Positions 31,260 to 40,505 of a stretch of DNA of 64,000 nucleotides are shown one piece after another (the stretch's first letter is position 1; each line of letters starts with the position of its first letter). Position numbers and translations under genes: made by a program. The notes under the pieces are model-generated. The model did no database searches. It was not told where the DNA came from and saw nothing but the letters and a program-made list of their open reading frames with translations. This DNA comes from Bradyrhizobium monzae (GTDB taxonomy: Bacteria > Pseudomonadota > Alphaproteobacteria > Rhizobiales > Xanthobacteraceae), in NCBI RefSeq assembly GCF_021458635.1, contig NZ_JAIRDQ010000010.1, positions 209,501-273,500 on the forward strand, read 5' to 3'.

Positions 31260-32459
31260 ATGACATCGCGCCCTTCCTCACCTCGTCTCTGGCCTCTCTA
31301 CGCCGTTAACTTCTTCATGGCCGACATGCAGTCCGGCATCGGGCCGTTCGTCGGAGTGTTCCTGCAAGAGCGCGGCTGGGCCACCGGATTGATCGGCACG
31401 GCACTGACGATCGGCAATGTCGCGGGCATGCTTGTCACGACCCCGATCGGCGGCTTCATCGATTCCAGCCGCCACAAACGGCTGTGGGTCGTCATCCCCG
31501 GCATTTGCGTCGTGCTGGCCTCCGCCATCATCCTGATCTCGCAAAATTTCTGGGCGGTGACGTTCTCGCAAGTGGCGCAATCGCTGGCGAGCGCTGCGAT
31601 CGTACCGGCGGTCACCGGCATCACGCTCGGCATCGCCAAGCAAAAGGGTTTCAATGCGCTGAACGGGCGCAATCAGGCCTTCAACCATGCGGGCAACATG
31701 GTCGGCGCGGCGCTGTCGGGCTATCTCGGCTACAAATTCGGCTACGTCTGGGTGTTCGTTCTGGCTGCCGTCTTCGGCGCGGTCGCCGTGGCTTGCGTCC
31801 TGATGATTCCGGCCAAGGCCATCGATGACCGTCAGGCTCGCGGCAGCAAGGAAGACGAGAGCAAGAACCCGCCGGCAGGTCTCTCCGTTCTCCTCAAGCA
31901 CAAGCCGCTGCTGGTGCTGGCGCTGGCCTTGGCCGTCTTCCATCTCGGCAACGCCGCCATCGTGCCGCTCTATGGCCTTGCCGCGGTGAGCGCGGGCCAG
32001 GCCAATGGTCCAAGCTTCGTCGCGACCATCGTCGTCATTGCGCAGGGCGTGATGATCGTGACGTCCCTGGTCGGCATGCAGGTCGCGGGAAAACGCAACT
32101 ACTGGCCAGTGATCCTGGTCTCCTTCATGTTCCTGCCCATCCGCGGTGTGCTGGCGTATTTTCTCACCGGTTGGTGGGGTGTCGTGCCGGTCCAGGTGCT
32201 CGATGGTATCGGGACCGGTCTGCAGACGGTCGCCGTCCCCGGCATGGTCGCGCGCTCGCTCGACGGCACCGGCCGCATCAATCTCGGCCAGGGCGCTGTG
32301 ATTACGGTGCAGGGCGTCGGTGCGAGCTTGAGCCCCGCGCTCGGCGGCTGGATCGCGCAATGGATCGGCTACGGTCCGACCTTCCTGCTGCTCGGCTGCT
32401 TCGGCCTCGCCTCAATGGCACTGTGGCTGGCGTTTGGCGCGCACGTGAAGAAGTACTGA
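31260..32459 (+). CDS. MFS transporter (399 aa)
   Basis: Twelve predicted membrane segments in two halves. Typical MFS loop motif between TM2 and TM3 (GGFIDSSRHKRLWV) and a central charged loop (~190-215, IDDRQARGSKEDESKNP). No start ambiguity: ATG 31260. Probably a proton-coupled exporter; substrate unknown. It ends 13 bases before the convergent oxidoreductase gene. Confidence 0.87.
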   Translation: MTSRPSSPRLWPLYAVNFFMADMQSGIGPFVGVFLQERGWATGLIGTALTIGNVAGMLVTTPIGGFIDSSRHKRLWVVIPGICVVLASAIILISQNFWAVTFSQVAQSLASAAIVPAVTGITLGIAKQKGFNALNGRNQAFNHAGNMVGAALSGYLGYKFGYVWVFVLAAVFGAVAVACVLMIPAKAIDDRQARGSKEDESKNPPAGLSVLLKHKPLLVLALALAVFHLGNAAIVPLYGLAAVSAGQANGPSFVATIVVIAQGVMIVTSLVGMQVAGKRNYWPVILVSFMFLPIRGVLAYFLTGWWGVVPVQVLDGIGTGLQTVAVPGMVARSLDGTGRINLGQGAVITVQGVGASLSPALGGWIAQWIGYGPTFLLLGCFGLASMALWLAFGAHVKKY

Positions 32460-32472
32460 GGCCAACAGGCCT

Positions 32473-33480
32473 TCACGGAAACTCCACCACGATCTTGCCG
32501 AAGTGCCCGCCCTGCTGCATCAGCCGTAATGCATCCGGAACCGCATCAAAGCCGAACACGCGGTCGATCACCGGCTTCATCGCGTTGCGCCCGATCGCAG
32601 CGGTCATCCCTTCGAACATGCGGCGGCTGCCGACCGAGAGGCCGATGACATACAAATTCCTGGAGAACAAAGTCGGCATCGCGATCTGCTGCGAGAAGCC
32701 GGAGAGCACGCCGATCACCAGGACGGTGCCGCCGACCCGCGCCGCCTCGAGCGACTGCGCAAACGTGTCCTTGCCGCCGACCTCGACGACGTGATCGACG
32801 CCGCCGCCGGTCCACTCCGCGGCGGCCTTGCCCCATTCGGGGATCGAGCGATAGTTGATGGTGTGGTCGGCGCCGAGCGCCCTGGCGCGTTCGAGCTTTT
32901 CGTCGCTCGACGACGTCACGATCACGCTGGCGCCGGCGAGCTTTGCGAATTGCAGCGCGAAGATCGAGACACCACCGGTGCCCTGCACCAGCACGGTATC
33001 GCCTGGCTGCACCCTTGCTTCCTCGAACAGCGCGCGCCAGGCCGTGAGCCCGGCGCAGGGCAGCGTCGCCGCTTCCTGGAACGACAGATGCGAAGGAATG
33101 CGGCTGACGCCCTCGGCGTCGAGCACCATCACTTCCTGCAATACGCCCGGTCGCGTACCGCCGAGCGCATAGCGGCGGGCAGCCGCCGACACCCTTCCAT
33201 CGATCCAGGACTGGAAGAACATCGGGCAGACGCGATCGCCGACGGCGACGCGGGTCACACCCTCACCGACGGCGATCACCTCACCCGCTCCGTCGGAGAA
33301 CGGGATCAGCGGCAATCTCGTGACGCCACCCTTGCCTTGCACCGTGAGCAGGTCGCGAAAGTTCAACGATGCCGCCTGCATCCGCACCGCGACCTGGCCC
33401 GGGCCAGTTGTCGGCTCGGGTAGATCGGCAAGCTCCATCCCCTCGATCGACCAGTCGCGCGCGACCTGCCAGACCTTCAT
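32473..33480 (-). CDS. MDR-family NAD(P)-dependent dehydrogenase, quinone-oxidoreductase type (335 aa)
   Basis: GroES-like N-terminal domain and Rossmann domain (VLVQGTGGVSIFALQFAKLA). The Gly-His-Glu catalytic zinc motif and the structural four-cysteine lobe of zinc alcohol dehydrogenases are absent; NFRDLLTVQG and IPFSDGAGEVIAVG are those of zinc-free members. It lies 15 bases after the acyl-CoA ligase gene in the same direction, so it may act on a product in that ligase's pathway. Substrate unknown. Confidence 0.86.
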   Translation of the reverse strand: MKVWQVARDWSIEGMELADLPEPTTGPGQVAVRMQAASLNFRDLLTVQGKGGVTRLPLIPFSDGAGEVIAVGEGVTRVAVGDRVCPMFFQSWIDGRVSAAARRYALGGTRPGVLQEVMVLDAEGVSRIPSHLSFQEAATLPCAGLTAWRALFEEARVQPGDTVLVQGTGGVSIFALQFAKLAGASVIVTSSSDEKLERARALGADHTINYRSIPEWGKAAAEWTGGGVDHVVEVGGKDTFAQSLEAARVGGTVLVIGVLSGFSQQIAMPTLFSRNLYVIGLSVGSRRMFEGMTAAIGRNAMKPVIDRVFGFDAVPDALRLMQQGGHFGKIVVEFP

Positions 33481-33495
33481 GACGACCGCTCCGCC

Positions 33496-35109
33496 TCAGG
33501 TGCCAAAGCTTTTCTGGACCGCCTTGTCGAGGGTATCAGCCCCGACGAAGCGCTGCCGCAGTTCGCGCTTGAGCAGCTTGCCGCTCGGGTTCTTCGGCAA
33601 GCTGTCGACGAAGATGACGCGCTTTGGCACCTTGAAATGCGCCATCTGACCAGCGCAATGCTGGATGACGGCGTCTTCATCCAGCTTCTCGCCGGACTTG
33701 ACCACGACGATCGCGGTCACAGCCTCGATCCAGCGCGGGTCAGGCAGGCCGACGACGGCAACTTCAGAGACCGCAGGGATGCGATAGACCATCTCCTCGA
33801 CCTCGCGGCTCGCCACGTTCTCGCCGCCGGTCTTGATCATGTCCTTGACGCGGTCGACCACGGTGATGTGGCCCTCGGCGTCAACGGTGGCGAGATCGCC
33901 GGAGTGAAACCAGCCGCCGGTGAACGCCGCCGCTGTCTTCACGGGATCGTTGTAGTAACCGGAAAGAAGATGCGGCGAGCGGTGTACGATCTCGCCGACT
34001 TCGCCGACCTTGACGTCCTCCATCGAGGTGTTGACGACGCGCGTCTCGACATTGAGCACGGGCTTGCCGGCCGAGCCGGCCTTGCGCCGCTGGTCCTCCG
34101 GACGCAACACGGTTGCAAGCGGCGCGATCTCGGTCTGACCGTAGAAGTTCCAGAATTTTACGACGGGCAGACGGCGCTGCAATTCGAGCAGAACTTCCAC
34201 CGGCATGATGGAGGCGCCGTAATAGCCCTTCTGCAAGGTCGACAGGTCGGCCTTGTCGAAATTGGGCGAACGCAGCATCGCGATCCAGATCGTCGGCGGC
34301 GCGAAGAACGAGGTGATCTTGTGGGCCTGGATCAGCGCCAGAATGTTGTCGGCGGTCGGCTTGCCGGTGATCACGCCGGAAGCGCCGAGATAGATTTGCG
34401 GCCCCAGGAACACATCGAGCTGCGCGCAATGATAGAGCGGCAGCGCGTGCAAGAACTTGTCGTCCACCCTCATGCCGCCGTCGATGATGCAGCTGACATA
34501 CTGCCACATCACCGCTTCATGGGTCAGCATCGCGCCCTTGGGCAGGGATTCCGTACCGCTGGTGTAGACGATCTGCGCGAGATCGCGGCTGTCGACGGAC
34601 GCCTCGAGGAACGAGCCGTCGGCATGAAGCAGACCGTCGAAGGTGGTGAGGTCCGCAGGCGCGGTGGCGGGATCCTCGCCCGGCAGCCAGATCATCTTCT
34701 CGACCGCGCAATCCTTCGCGCTCGCGGCCTTTGCCGGCTCGACGAAATCGGGGCCGGTCGCGAGCAGCTTTGCGCCGGAGCTTTTCAGGATGAAATTGAT
34801 CTCGTCCGGATTGAGCATGAAGTTGATCGGCACCAGCACGGCGCCGATCCGGGCCACCGCGAAGCGCAGCGCGGCGAAGGCATGGGAATTGCGCGAGAGC
34901 ACGGCAAGACGATCGCCCTTCTTCACGCCCAGGTTGAGCAGGCCGCGGCCGAGCCGGTTGCAGATCGTATCCATCTCGGCAAAGGTCCAGCTCACGCTGC
35001 CACAACTCACCGCGAGCTTTGCCGGCTCCCGGCCCGCGGAGCGGCGCAGGAGATCGCCGATGGAATGCTCGCGCGCTTTCGAAATGGTGGCTGCGATATC
35101 GCCGGTCAT
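33496..35109 (-). CDS. acyl-CoA synthetase, AMP-forming (FadD-like, 537 aa)
   Basis: Adenylation P-loop IVYTSGTESLPKGAMLTHEA; the A5-type motif is FWNFYGQTEIAPLATV; the hinge region is GGWFHSGDLATVDAEGHITV with DRVKDMIKTGGENVASREVE; the catalytic lysine lies in LPKNPSGKLLKREL. This is a complete fatty or aryl acid:CoA ligase. GGAGGG precedes ATG 35109. The GntR gene starts upstream in the same direction, and the dehydrogenase follows. Confidence 0.92.
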   Translation of the reverse strand: MTGDIAATISKAREHSIGDLLRRSAGREPAKLAVSCGSVSWTFAEMDTICNRLGRGLLNLGVKKGDRLAVLSRNSHAFAALRFAVARIGAVLVPINFMLNPDEINFILKSSGAKLLATGPDFVEPAKAASAKDCAVEKMIWLPGEDPATAPADLTTFDGLLHADGSFLEASVDSRDLAQIVYTSGTESLPKGAMLTHEAVMWQYVSCIIDGGMRVDDKFLHALPLYHCAQLDVFLGPQIYLGASGVITGKPTADNILALIQAHKITSFFAPPTIWIAMLRSPNFDKADLSTLQKGYYGASIMPVEVLLELQRRLPVVKFWNFYGQTEIAPLATVLRPEDQRRKAGSAGKPVLNVETRVVNTSMEDVKVGEVGEIVHRSPHLLSGYYNDPVKTAAAFTGGWFHSGDLATVDAEGHITVVDRVKDMIKTGGENVASREVEEMVYRIPAVSEVAVVGLPDPRWIEAVTAIVVVKSGEKLDEDAVIQHCAGQMAHFKVPKRVIFVDSLPKNPSGKLLKRELRQRFVGADTLDKAVQKSFGT

Positions 35110-35179
35110 GTATCCCTCCGTGTGATGTCTTTATTTTCTGAGTTTATTCGTTTGAAATCTTGCGTCTTGTCCGTTCGCG

Positions 35180-35947
35180 CTATCTGCGCCGGGCCGCCTG
35201 CGCGTGCTCCATGTACACGTGCTCGACCGACCGATCGAGCGAAGCGATCTTCTCGAAACCGCGGCGCCAGTCCTGCAAATGCCGGCGCGTCCAGAGCACG
35301 CCGGCCTCGCGGTCGCGGCGACGGATCGCGTCGATGAGATGACCATGTGCGGCAACGAGGCGCGGGCCGCCTTCCGCCACGCCCGTCACGATCATCTCGG
35401 TGGTCGGATAGAACAGCTGCGCTGCGGGCTCGCGGGCGAGCTGGAGCACGCGGTTCTGCGACGCCTTTGCGACCAGCACGTGGAATTCGGCATCGCATTC
35501 GGCCAACGCCGCGGGATTGCCGACCACCGCCTCGCTGCGCACGAGATTGTCAGTGAGCTCCGCAAGATTCTCCTCGGTTGCGCTCTTCACCGCACCCTCG
35601 ACGCTGGCGACCTCCAGCGTCATCGAAGCCTCGTAGAGCTCGCGAAACGTGACCTCATGCAGCACCAGCGCGCGGCTGAGACGGCTCGCGAGCTTGCTGT
35701 AGCGCGGCAGGCAGGCATGCAGGCGGCGCGAGGAGTCGCGGCTGATCAACCCGCCCTCCTCCAGCACCCGGATGCCTTCGCGAATGGTCGAGCGGTTGAC
35801 GCCGAACTGCCGCACGAGGTCATGCTCTGTGCCGATGGGATCGCCGGGCTTGATGCGGCCGTTGACGATCTCGCGCTCAATGGCGTCGGCGACCTTCTGA
35901 TAGGCCGGCGCGACATCGATCGGACGAAAGAGCGGCGAGACTGGCAA
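35180..35947 (-). CDS. GntR-family (FadR/FCD subgroup) regulator (255 aa)
   Basis: N-terminal winged helix: AIEREIVNGRIKPGDPIGTE then LVRQFGVNRSTIREGIRVLE. The FCD effector domain has the metal-binding Asp/His pattern (CDAEFHVLVA; VAAHGHLIDAI). FCD regulators usually sense organic acids or CoA-linked metabolites. Identical-core palindromes (TTGTC-N-GACAA) lie directly upstream of this gene and upstream of the divergent binding-protein gene, identifying its probable regulon. Confidence 0.9.
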   Translation of the reverse strand: MPVSPLFRPIDVAPAYQKVADAIEREIVNGRIKPGDPIGTEHDLVRQFGVNRSTIREGIRVLEEGGLISRDSSRRLHACLPRYSKLASRLSRALVLHEVTFRELYEASMTLEVASVEGAVKSATEENLAELTDNLVRSEAVVGNPAALAECDAEFHVLVAKASQNRVLQLAREPAAQLFYPTTEMIVTGVAEGGPRLVAAHGHLIDAIRRRDREAGVLWTRRHLQDWRRGFEKIASLDRSVEHVYMEHAQAARRR

Positions 35948-35965
35948 GACGACTCCTTATGGCGA

Positions 35966-35976
35966 TTGTCCGACAA
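35966..35976. promoter_or_regulatory. GntR operator, copy 1
   Basis: TTGTC-C-GACAA, perfect 11-bp palindrome 18 bases upstream of the GntR start codon; same core as the copy at 36063. Position suggests autorepression. Confidence 0.7.
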
Positions 35977-36062
35977 ACTATAAGAGCGGCCCAAAAGGGC
36001 GTCAAACTCTGTCATTGATGACGCATCTGCAGCAAATTGACTCTTGCGGAACCCCACTCTAA

Positions 36063-36077
36063 CTTTGTCGGACAAAG
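36063..36077. promoter_or_regulatory. GntR operator, copy 2
   Basis: CTTTGTC-G-GACAAAG, perfect 15-bp palindrome 33 bases before the binding-protein start at 36111. Core TTGTC-N-GACAA is shared with copy 1, 97 bases away. Confidence 0.75.
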
Positions 36078-36110
36078 GGACGGAACAGTCCCGCAAGAGG
36101 AAACGTGTCC

Positions 36111-37316
36111 ATGAGACCTATCGCAGCATTCGTGTCTGCGGCCGGCTTGCTGTCGGCTGCCCTGATCATCCCCGCCTCTGCACAGCAGACCCCGCTCAAG
36201 ATCGGCGTGCTCTCCGACTTCTCCTCGGTCTATTCCGACATCGGCGGCCAGGGGAATGTCGAGGCCACCAGGATGGCGATCGAGGACTTTGGCGGACAGA
36301 TGTTCGGCAAGCCGATCGACATGGTCGCCGCCGACGTGCTCAACAAACCCGACGTCGCCTCTTCCCTTGCGCGCAAATGGTGGGAGACGGAAAACGTCGA
36401 CATGATCATCGACATGCCCACCTCGGCCACCGCGCTCGCCGTGATGGAGCTGTCGAAGCAGTACGAGAAAGTGCTGATCGTAACGGACGCGGCAAGCTCC
36501 GACATCACCGGCAAATCCTGCTCGCCCTACACCGCGCACTGGACCTACGACACCTATTCCAACGCCCACACCGTCGGCAGCGCCATCGTCAAGAACGGCG
36601 GCGACAGCTGGTTCTTCCTCACCGCCGACTACGTGTTCGGTCATTCCATCGAGCGCGACACCGGCGATGTCGTGAGGGCCGCCGGCGGCAAGGTGCTCGG
36701 CAGTGTCAAGCATCCGCTCAACACGGCCGACTTCTCGTCATTCCTGCTCCAGGCCCAGGCCTCCAAGGCCAAGATCATCGGGCTTGCGAACGGCGGCGGC
36801 GACACCATCAACGCGATCAAGCAGGCCGGCGAGTTCGGCATCGTCGCCGGCGGGCAAAATCTGGCGGCGATCGTGATGTTCATCTCCGACGTGCACAGCC
36901 TGGGGCTGAAGCTCGCGCAGGGGCTGATCGTCACCGAGGCCTATTACTGGGATCTCAACGACAGGACCCGCGCCTTCGGCAAGCGCTTCATGGAACGCGT
37001 CAAGCGCATGCCGACGATGAACCAGGCCGCCACCTACAGCGCGACGCTGCATTACCTCAAGGCCGTGCAGGCCGCCGGCACCAAGGACACCAAGACGGTG
37101 ATGGCCAAGATGCGCGAGCTTCCAGTGAAGGATGCCTTCACCGACAACGGCATCCTTCGCGAAGACGGCCGCATGGTGCACAGCATGTTCCTGTTCCAGG
37201 TGAAGAAGCCCGAGGAATCCAAGGGCCCGTGGGACTATTACAAGCTGCTTGCCGAAGTCCCGGCCGACCAGGCTTTCCGTCCGCTGAAGGATGGCGGCTG
37301 TCCGCTGGTAAAGTGA
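36111..37316 (+). CDS. ABC transporter substrate-binding protein, HAAT/LivJ type (401 aa)
   Basis: ATG 36111 (or GTG 36105) after AGAGG. Signal peptide to ~25 (PASAQ). Type I periplasmic binding protein with LKIGVLSDFSSVYSDIGGQG, WWETENVDMIIDMPTSATAL and WFFLTADYVFGHSIERDTGD. This subfamily is linked to organic acids, amides or aromatics more than to leucine. No permease or ATPase genes accompany it. Control by the GntR regulator is indicated by the shared operator, so its ligand may be the acid activated by the ligase at 33496 (inference). Confidence 0.88.
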   Translation: MRPIAAFVSAAGLLSAALIIPASAQQTPLKIGVLSDFSSVYSDIGGQGNVEATRMAIEDFGGQMFGKPIDMVAADVLNKPDVASSLARKWWETENVDMIIDMPTSATALAVMELSKQYEKVLIVTDAASSDITGKSCSPYTAHWTYDTYSNAHTVGSAIVKNGGDSWFFLTADYVFGHSIERDTGDVVRAAGGKVLGSVKHPLNTADFSSFLLQAQASKAKIIGLANGGGDTINAIKQAGEFGIVAGGQNLAAIVMFISDVHSLGLKLAQGLIVTEAYYWDLNDRTRAFGKRFMERVKRMPTMNQAATYSATLHYLKAVQAAGTKDTKTVMAKMRELPVKDAFTDNGILREDGRMVHSMFLFQVKKPEESKGPWDYYKLLAEVPADQAFRPLKDGGCPLVK

Positions 37317-37329
37317 CGCAGCCGACGGC

Positions 37330-37360
37330 GGACCTGCATCGCATTGCACGCTGCAGGTCC
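37330..37360. terminator. bidirectional hairpin between convergent genes
   Basis: GGACCTGCA (37330-37338) and TGCAGGTCC (37352-37360), perfect 9-bp arms, 13-base loop, lying between the ends of the binding-protein gene and the AraC gene. No long T-run on either side. Confidence 0.55.
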
Positions 37361-37361
37361 T

Positions 37362-38306
37362 CTAGCGGCGCCGCAAATCCGACGGGCTGTGCCCGAACTT
37401 CTTGCGAAACACCGTGCTGAAATATGACGAGGAGCTGAATCCCAGTTGATAGGCAACCTCGGTGATCGACAGGGACCGCAACTCGGGACGCGTCAAGACG
37501 TCGTAGCAACGCTGCAACCGCCGATCCAAGATCCATTCGGACACCGAGACATCCGTGAGCCGGAAGAGATAGTGCAGATGCCTGAGCGACACGCCATTGC
37601 TCTTCGCGATCCTCTCCAGCGACAAGTCCGCATCGGTGAGGTGGGTCTCGATCCAGGCCTTGACCGAGCGCAGACGCGCCTGCTGCGCGCTCGCATCTTC
37701 GGAGAATTCGTCCCGGTCGCCCATGTCGAGCGCGAGCGCCAGCACGTCCATGAGCTCGCCGCCAAGGCGGGTCCTTACGGTCTCGTCGAGCGAAGCGCCT
37801 TCCGCCGCAAGCGTCGCGCAGAACTCGGCGGCAATCCGCCCAAGACCACGGCTCGTCGCCATGGTCGTGACCACAGGCAGGCGCCCCTCGCTGAAGCGGG
37901 CCGAAAATTCCGTACGGGGGATTTCGAGGTAGAGCGACCGGACCTTACCGACGCATTCGAGATCATAGGCTTCCGAGGCCGAGAAGATCGCGCCGACGCC
38001 GGGATTCGAAAGCAGGGTCTGGCCGGCCTGGAGCACGTTGACCCGGCCCTGCTGGACGAATTCGACGTAGTAGCAATCCTTGTCGAGTTTTGCGATGTGG
38101 CGCTCGCGCCGCGAGATACGCTGCTCCGACAACAGCACGTCCGTCATGGTGACGGCGCCGAAATGCGCCTCGCGGATGAAGCCGTGATAGTCGGACCGCT
38201 CCTCGGCATTGACGTCGACATGAACGTAGACATCGCAGATGGCGCCTTGCCATGCGGCGTAACGCTTGGACGGCTCCAGATCGTCTGTCGTGAATACCAG
38301 GTTCAT
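37362..38306 (-). CDS. AraC-family transcriptional regulator (314 aa)
   Basis: Start ATG 38306 (MNLVFTTDDLEPSKRY); ATG 38321 is an alternative. The N-terminal half is the AraC-binding-like domain seen in FeaR-type regulators. The C-terminal double HTH is clear: ADLSLERIAKSNGVSLRHLH then RSLSITEVAYQLGFSSSSYF, FSTVFRKKFGHSPSD. Typically an activator. It stands next to, and divergent from, the acyl-CoA synthetase and transporter operon starting at 38563, which is its likely target. Confidence 0.9.
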   Translation of the reverse strand: MNLVFTTDDLEPSKRYAAWQGAICDVYVHVDVNAEERSDYHGFIREAHFGAVTMTDVLLSEQRISRRERHIAKLDKDCYYVEFVQQGRVNVLQAGQTLLSNPGVGAIFSASEAYDLECVGKVRSLYLEIPRTEFSARFSEGRLPVVTTMATSRGLGRIAAEFCATLAAEGASLDETVRTRLGGELMDVLALALDMGDRDEFSEDASAQQARLRSVKAWIETHLTDADLSLERIAKSNGVSLRHLHYLFRLTDVSVSEWILDRRLQRCYDVLTRPELRSLSITEVAYQLGFSSSSYFSTVFRKKFGHSPSDLRRR

Positions 38307-38562
38307 CGTCAGCCCACCCATCGCGCAGCCAGAATGAACGTCGTTTGTGCGTCGCACAAGTTCGCCCGGCGCCGAGATTCTAGATGGCCGCCGCCTGCAC
38401 GCAAGACCGGTTTGCGCGGACAAGCAAAAGCTTTGCGCTCCGGAGCAAGCCGGGTCCGGGCGTGTGGCCTATGAAGGACAAAAATCGGTCAACGTGCCAG
38501 GCAGGAAACGCTCGCTTGCATCAGGATAGATCAACTGCTGCACAATCCGCCGTGCCGCTTGG

Positions 38563-40464
38563 ATGGTGGTGTCCGTGAGCGCGCCCTCGTTGATCACGAC
38601 ACGGTTCACGCAGCCGATCCGAACCATCGCCGACATCGAAGCGCTGGAAAGGCTGCCTTACGATTCCCTGATCCCTTCCCGTAATCTGCATGATCTCTTC
38701 GAAGCCACGGCGCGCCTGCATCCCGAACGTCCCGCGCTGACGGTGCTGACCAAAGGCTCGCGCGAGCCCGGCGATGTCACGCTGACGCATCGGCAATTGC
38801 TCGCGGAGATCACGCGCGCGGCCAATCTTTTCCGATCGCACGGCATCGACGGGAGCGGCGGCACCGTTGCGTTCCTCTGCCCGATCCTGCCGCAGCTCTT
38901 CCCGGCCTTGCTCGGCGCCCAGATCGCGGGTGTCGCCAGCTCGATCAACTATCTTCTGAACGAAGATGCGATTGCCGATCTGCTCGAAGCACAGAACGCA
39001 ACTGTCCTGGTTGTCGCGTCAGAAGCGGCCGATCGTGCGATCTGGACCAGGGCGGTCAATGTCGCGCGCCGCGTCCCATCGCTCAAGACGATCTTCGTGA
39101 TCGGTCCGAACGGCCGCCTGACCAGCGGCGCCGTGAGCTTCGACGAGGCGGTCGCGACCATGCGCGACACGCTGGACTTCGCACCATCGCAGGATCGCGA
39201 CACGGTCTGCGCGCTGTTTCACACCGGCGGAACCACCGGACGACCCAAACTCGTGCGCCTGACACATGGAAACCAGATTCATGCGGCCTGGAGTTTCGCG
39301 CAGGTCCATGGGCTCGATGAGCTCGACGCCGCGATCAACGGCTTCCCGCTGTTTCACGTCGGCGGCACGATGACACTCGGCTTGTCCATTCAGGCGGCCG
39401 GCGGCCACGTGATCATTCCCTCGCCCTACAGCCTCAGAAGCCCGGATGCGATCCGCGACTATTGGCACACGGTCGAGCGGTTCGGCGCGACCATCGTCAG
39501 CGGCGTGCCGACCTCGATCGCCGCGCTGGCCGAAGTGCCGATCGGGTCATCCGATGTCCGCTCCGTCCGCATGGCCCTCACCGGCGGGGCGGTAGCGCCG
39601 AAAGCCGTTAGCGAGCGGTTTCAGGCCCGGACCGGGATCACGCTGTTCGAGACCTACGGCATGACGGAGACCGCGGCGGCGATCGCGTTCAATCCCGGCC
39701 GCGGCACACCGGTGCAGGGCAGCGTCGGCTTCAGGGCGCCGTTCGCGCAGACGAAGATCGTCCCGCTTAGCGATGCCGACCTCAAGACGGAATGCCCGCC
39801 GCTCACCAGCGGCCTCGTCCTTGTCAGGGGGCCGCAAGTGTTTCCCGGCTACGTCGATCCCCAGCACAACAAGGGTGTACTCACCGGCGGCCACTGGATC
39901 GTCACCGGCGACGTTGGCTACCTCACTGCGGACCAGCGACTGGTGCTGACCGGACGCGAGAAGGACCTGATCGTGCGCAGCGGTCACAACATCGACCCCG
40001 CCGCGATCGAGGACGTCGCGAATGCCTTCCCCGGCGTGCAGATGAGCTCAGCCGTCGGCATGCCGGACGCCTATGCCGGCGAAGTTCCCATTCTCTTCGT
40101 GGTACCGTCGCCGGGACAGACCATCGACCTGCCGCAACTGCGCGAGCATCTCGAACGCAATGTCAATGAGCCTCCCGCCCGGCCGAAGCGCGTCGTTCTG
40201 CTCGAGACTCTCCCCGTTACCGCTGTCGGCAAGATCTTCAAGCCGAGGCTTCGCGACCTCGCTGTGCAGGAAAAAGTCCGAACCGAGATCGATCGCATCT
40301 TCGGTCCGGACGCCCCGGCAGACATTCTCGTCGACAAAGACGCCAGACTGAATACGCTGGTCCACGTCTTGATCGGCTCCAACGACCAGGACCGGCTGAA
40401 GGCACTCGCGGAAAGCCTGACACCGCTTCCACAGACCTACCGCATAGAGACCCGATCGTCATAA
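38563..40464 (+). CDS. acyl-CoA synthetase, AMP-forming (633 aa)
   Basis: Adenylate-forming enzyme: P-loop FHTGGTTGRPKLVRLTHGNQ, FETYGMTETAAAIAFNPGRG, GHWIVTGDVGYLTADQRLVL, and VTAVGKIFKPRLRDL with the catalytic lysine. It is longer than ordinary FadD by a ~60-residue C-terminal extension. No good RBS precedes ATG 38563, so a nearby GTG (38566, 38569 or 38575) is possible. It is the first gene in line with a sugar-type ABC transporter carrying propeller proteins, an unusual pairing implying that the imported compound or its product is a carboxylic acid or lactone. Confidence 0.88.
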   Translation: MVVSVSAPSLITTRFTQPIRTIADIEALERLPYDSLIPSRNLHDLFEATARLHPERPALTVLTKGSREPGDVTLTHRQLLAEITRAANLFRSHGIDGSGGTVAFLCPILPQLFPALLGAQIAGVASSINYLLNEDAIADLLEAQNATVLVVASEAADRAIWTRAVNVARRVPSLKTIFVIGPNGRLTSGAVSFDEAVATMRDTLDFAPSQDRDTVCALFHTGGTTGRPKLVRLTHGNQIHAAWSFAQVHGLDELDAAINGFPLFHVGGTMTLGLSIQAAGGHVIIPSPYSLRSPDAIRDYWHTVERFGATIVSGVPTSIAALAEVPIGSSDVRSVRMALTGGAVAPKAVSERFQARTGITLFETYGMTETAAAIAFNPGRGTPVQGSVGFRAPFAQTKIVPLSDADLKTECPPLTSGLVLVRGPQVFPGYVDPQHNKGVLTGGHWIVTGDVGYLTADQRLVLTGREKDLIVRSGHNIDPAAIEDVANAFPGVQMSSAVGMPDAYAGEVPILFVVPSPGQTIDLPQLREHLERNVNEPPARPKRVVLLETLPVTAVGKIFKPRLRDLAVQEKVRTEIDRIFGPDAPADILVDKDARLNTLVHVLIGSNDQDRLKALAESLTPLPQTYRIETRSS

Positions 40465-40505
40465 CGGCTCCACAGAGGCCGACGTCGAAGAAAGGCAATA
40501 AGGGG

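Noticed and set aside
33637..35337. A 566-codon open frame on the plus strand opposite the acyl-CoA synthetase
   Set aside because: Same shadow effect; the minus-strand frame carries all adenylate-forming motifs.
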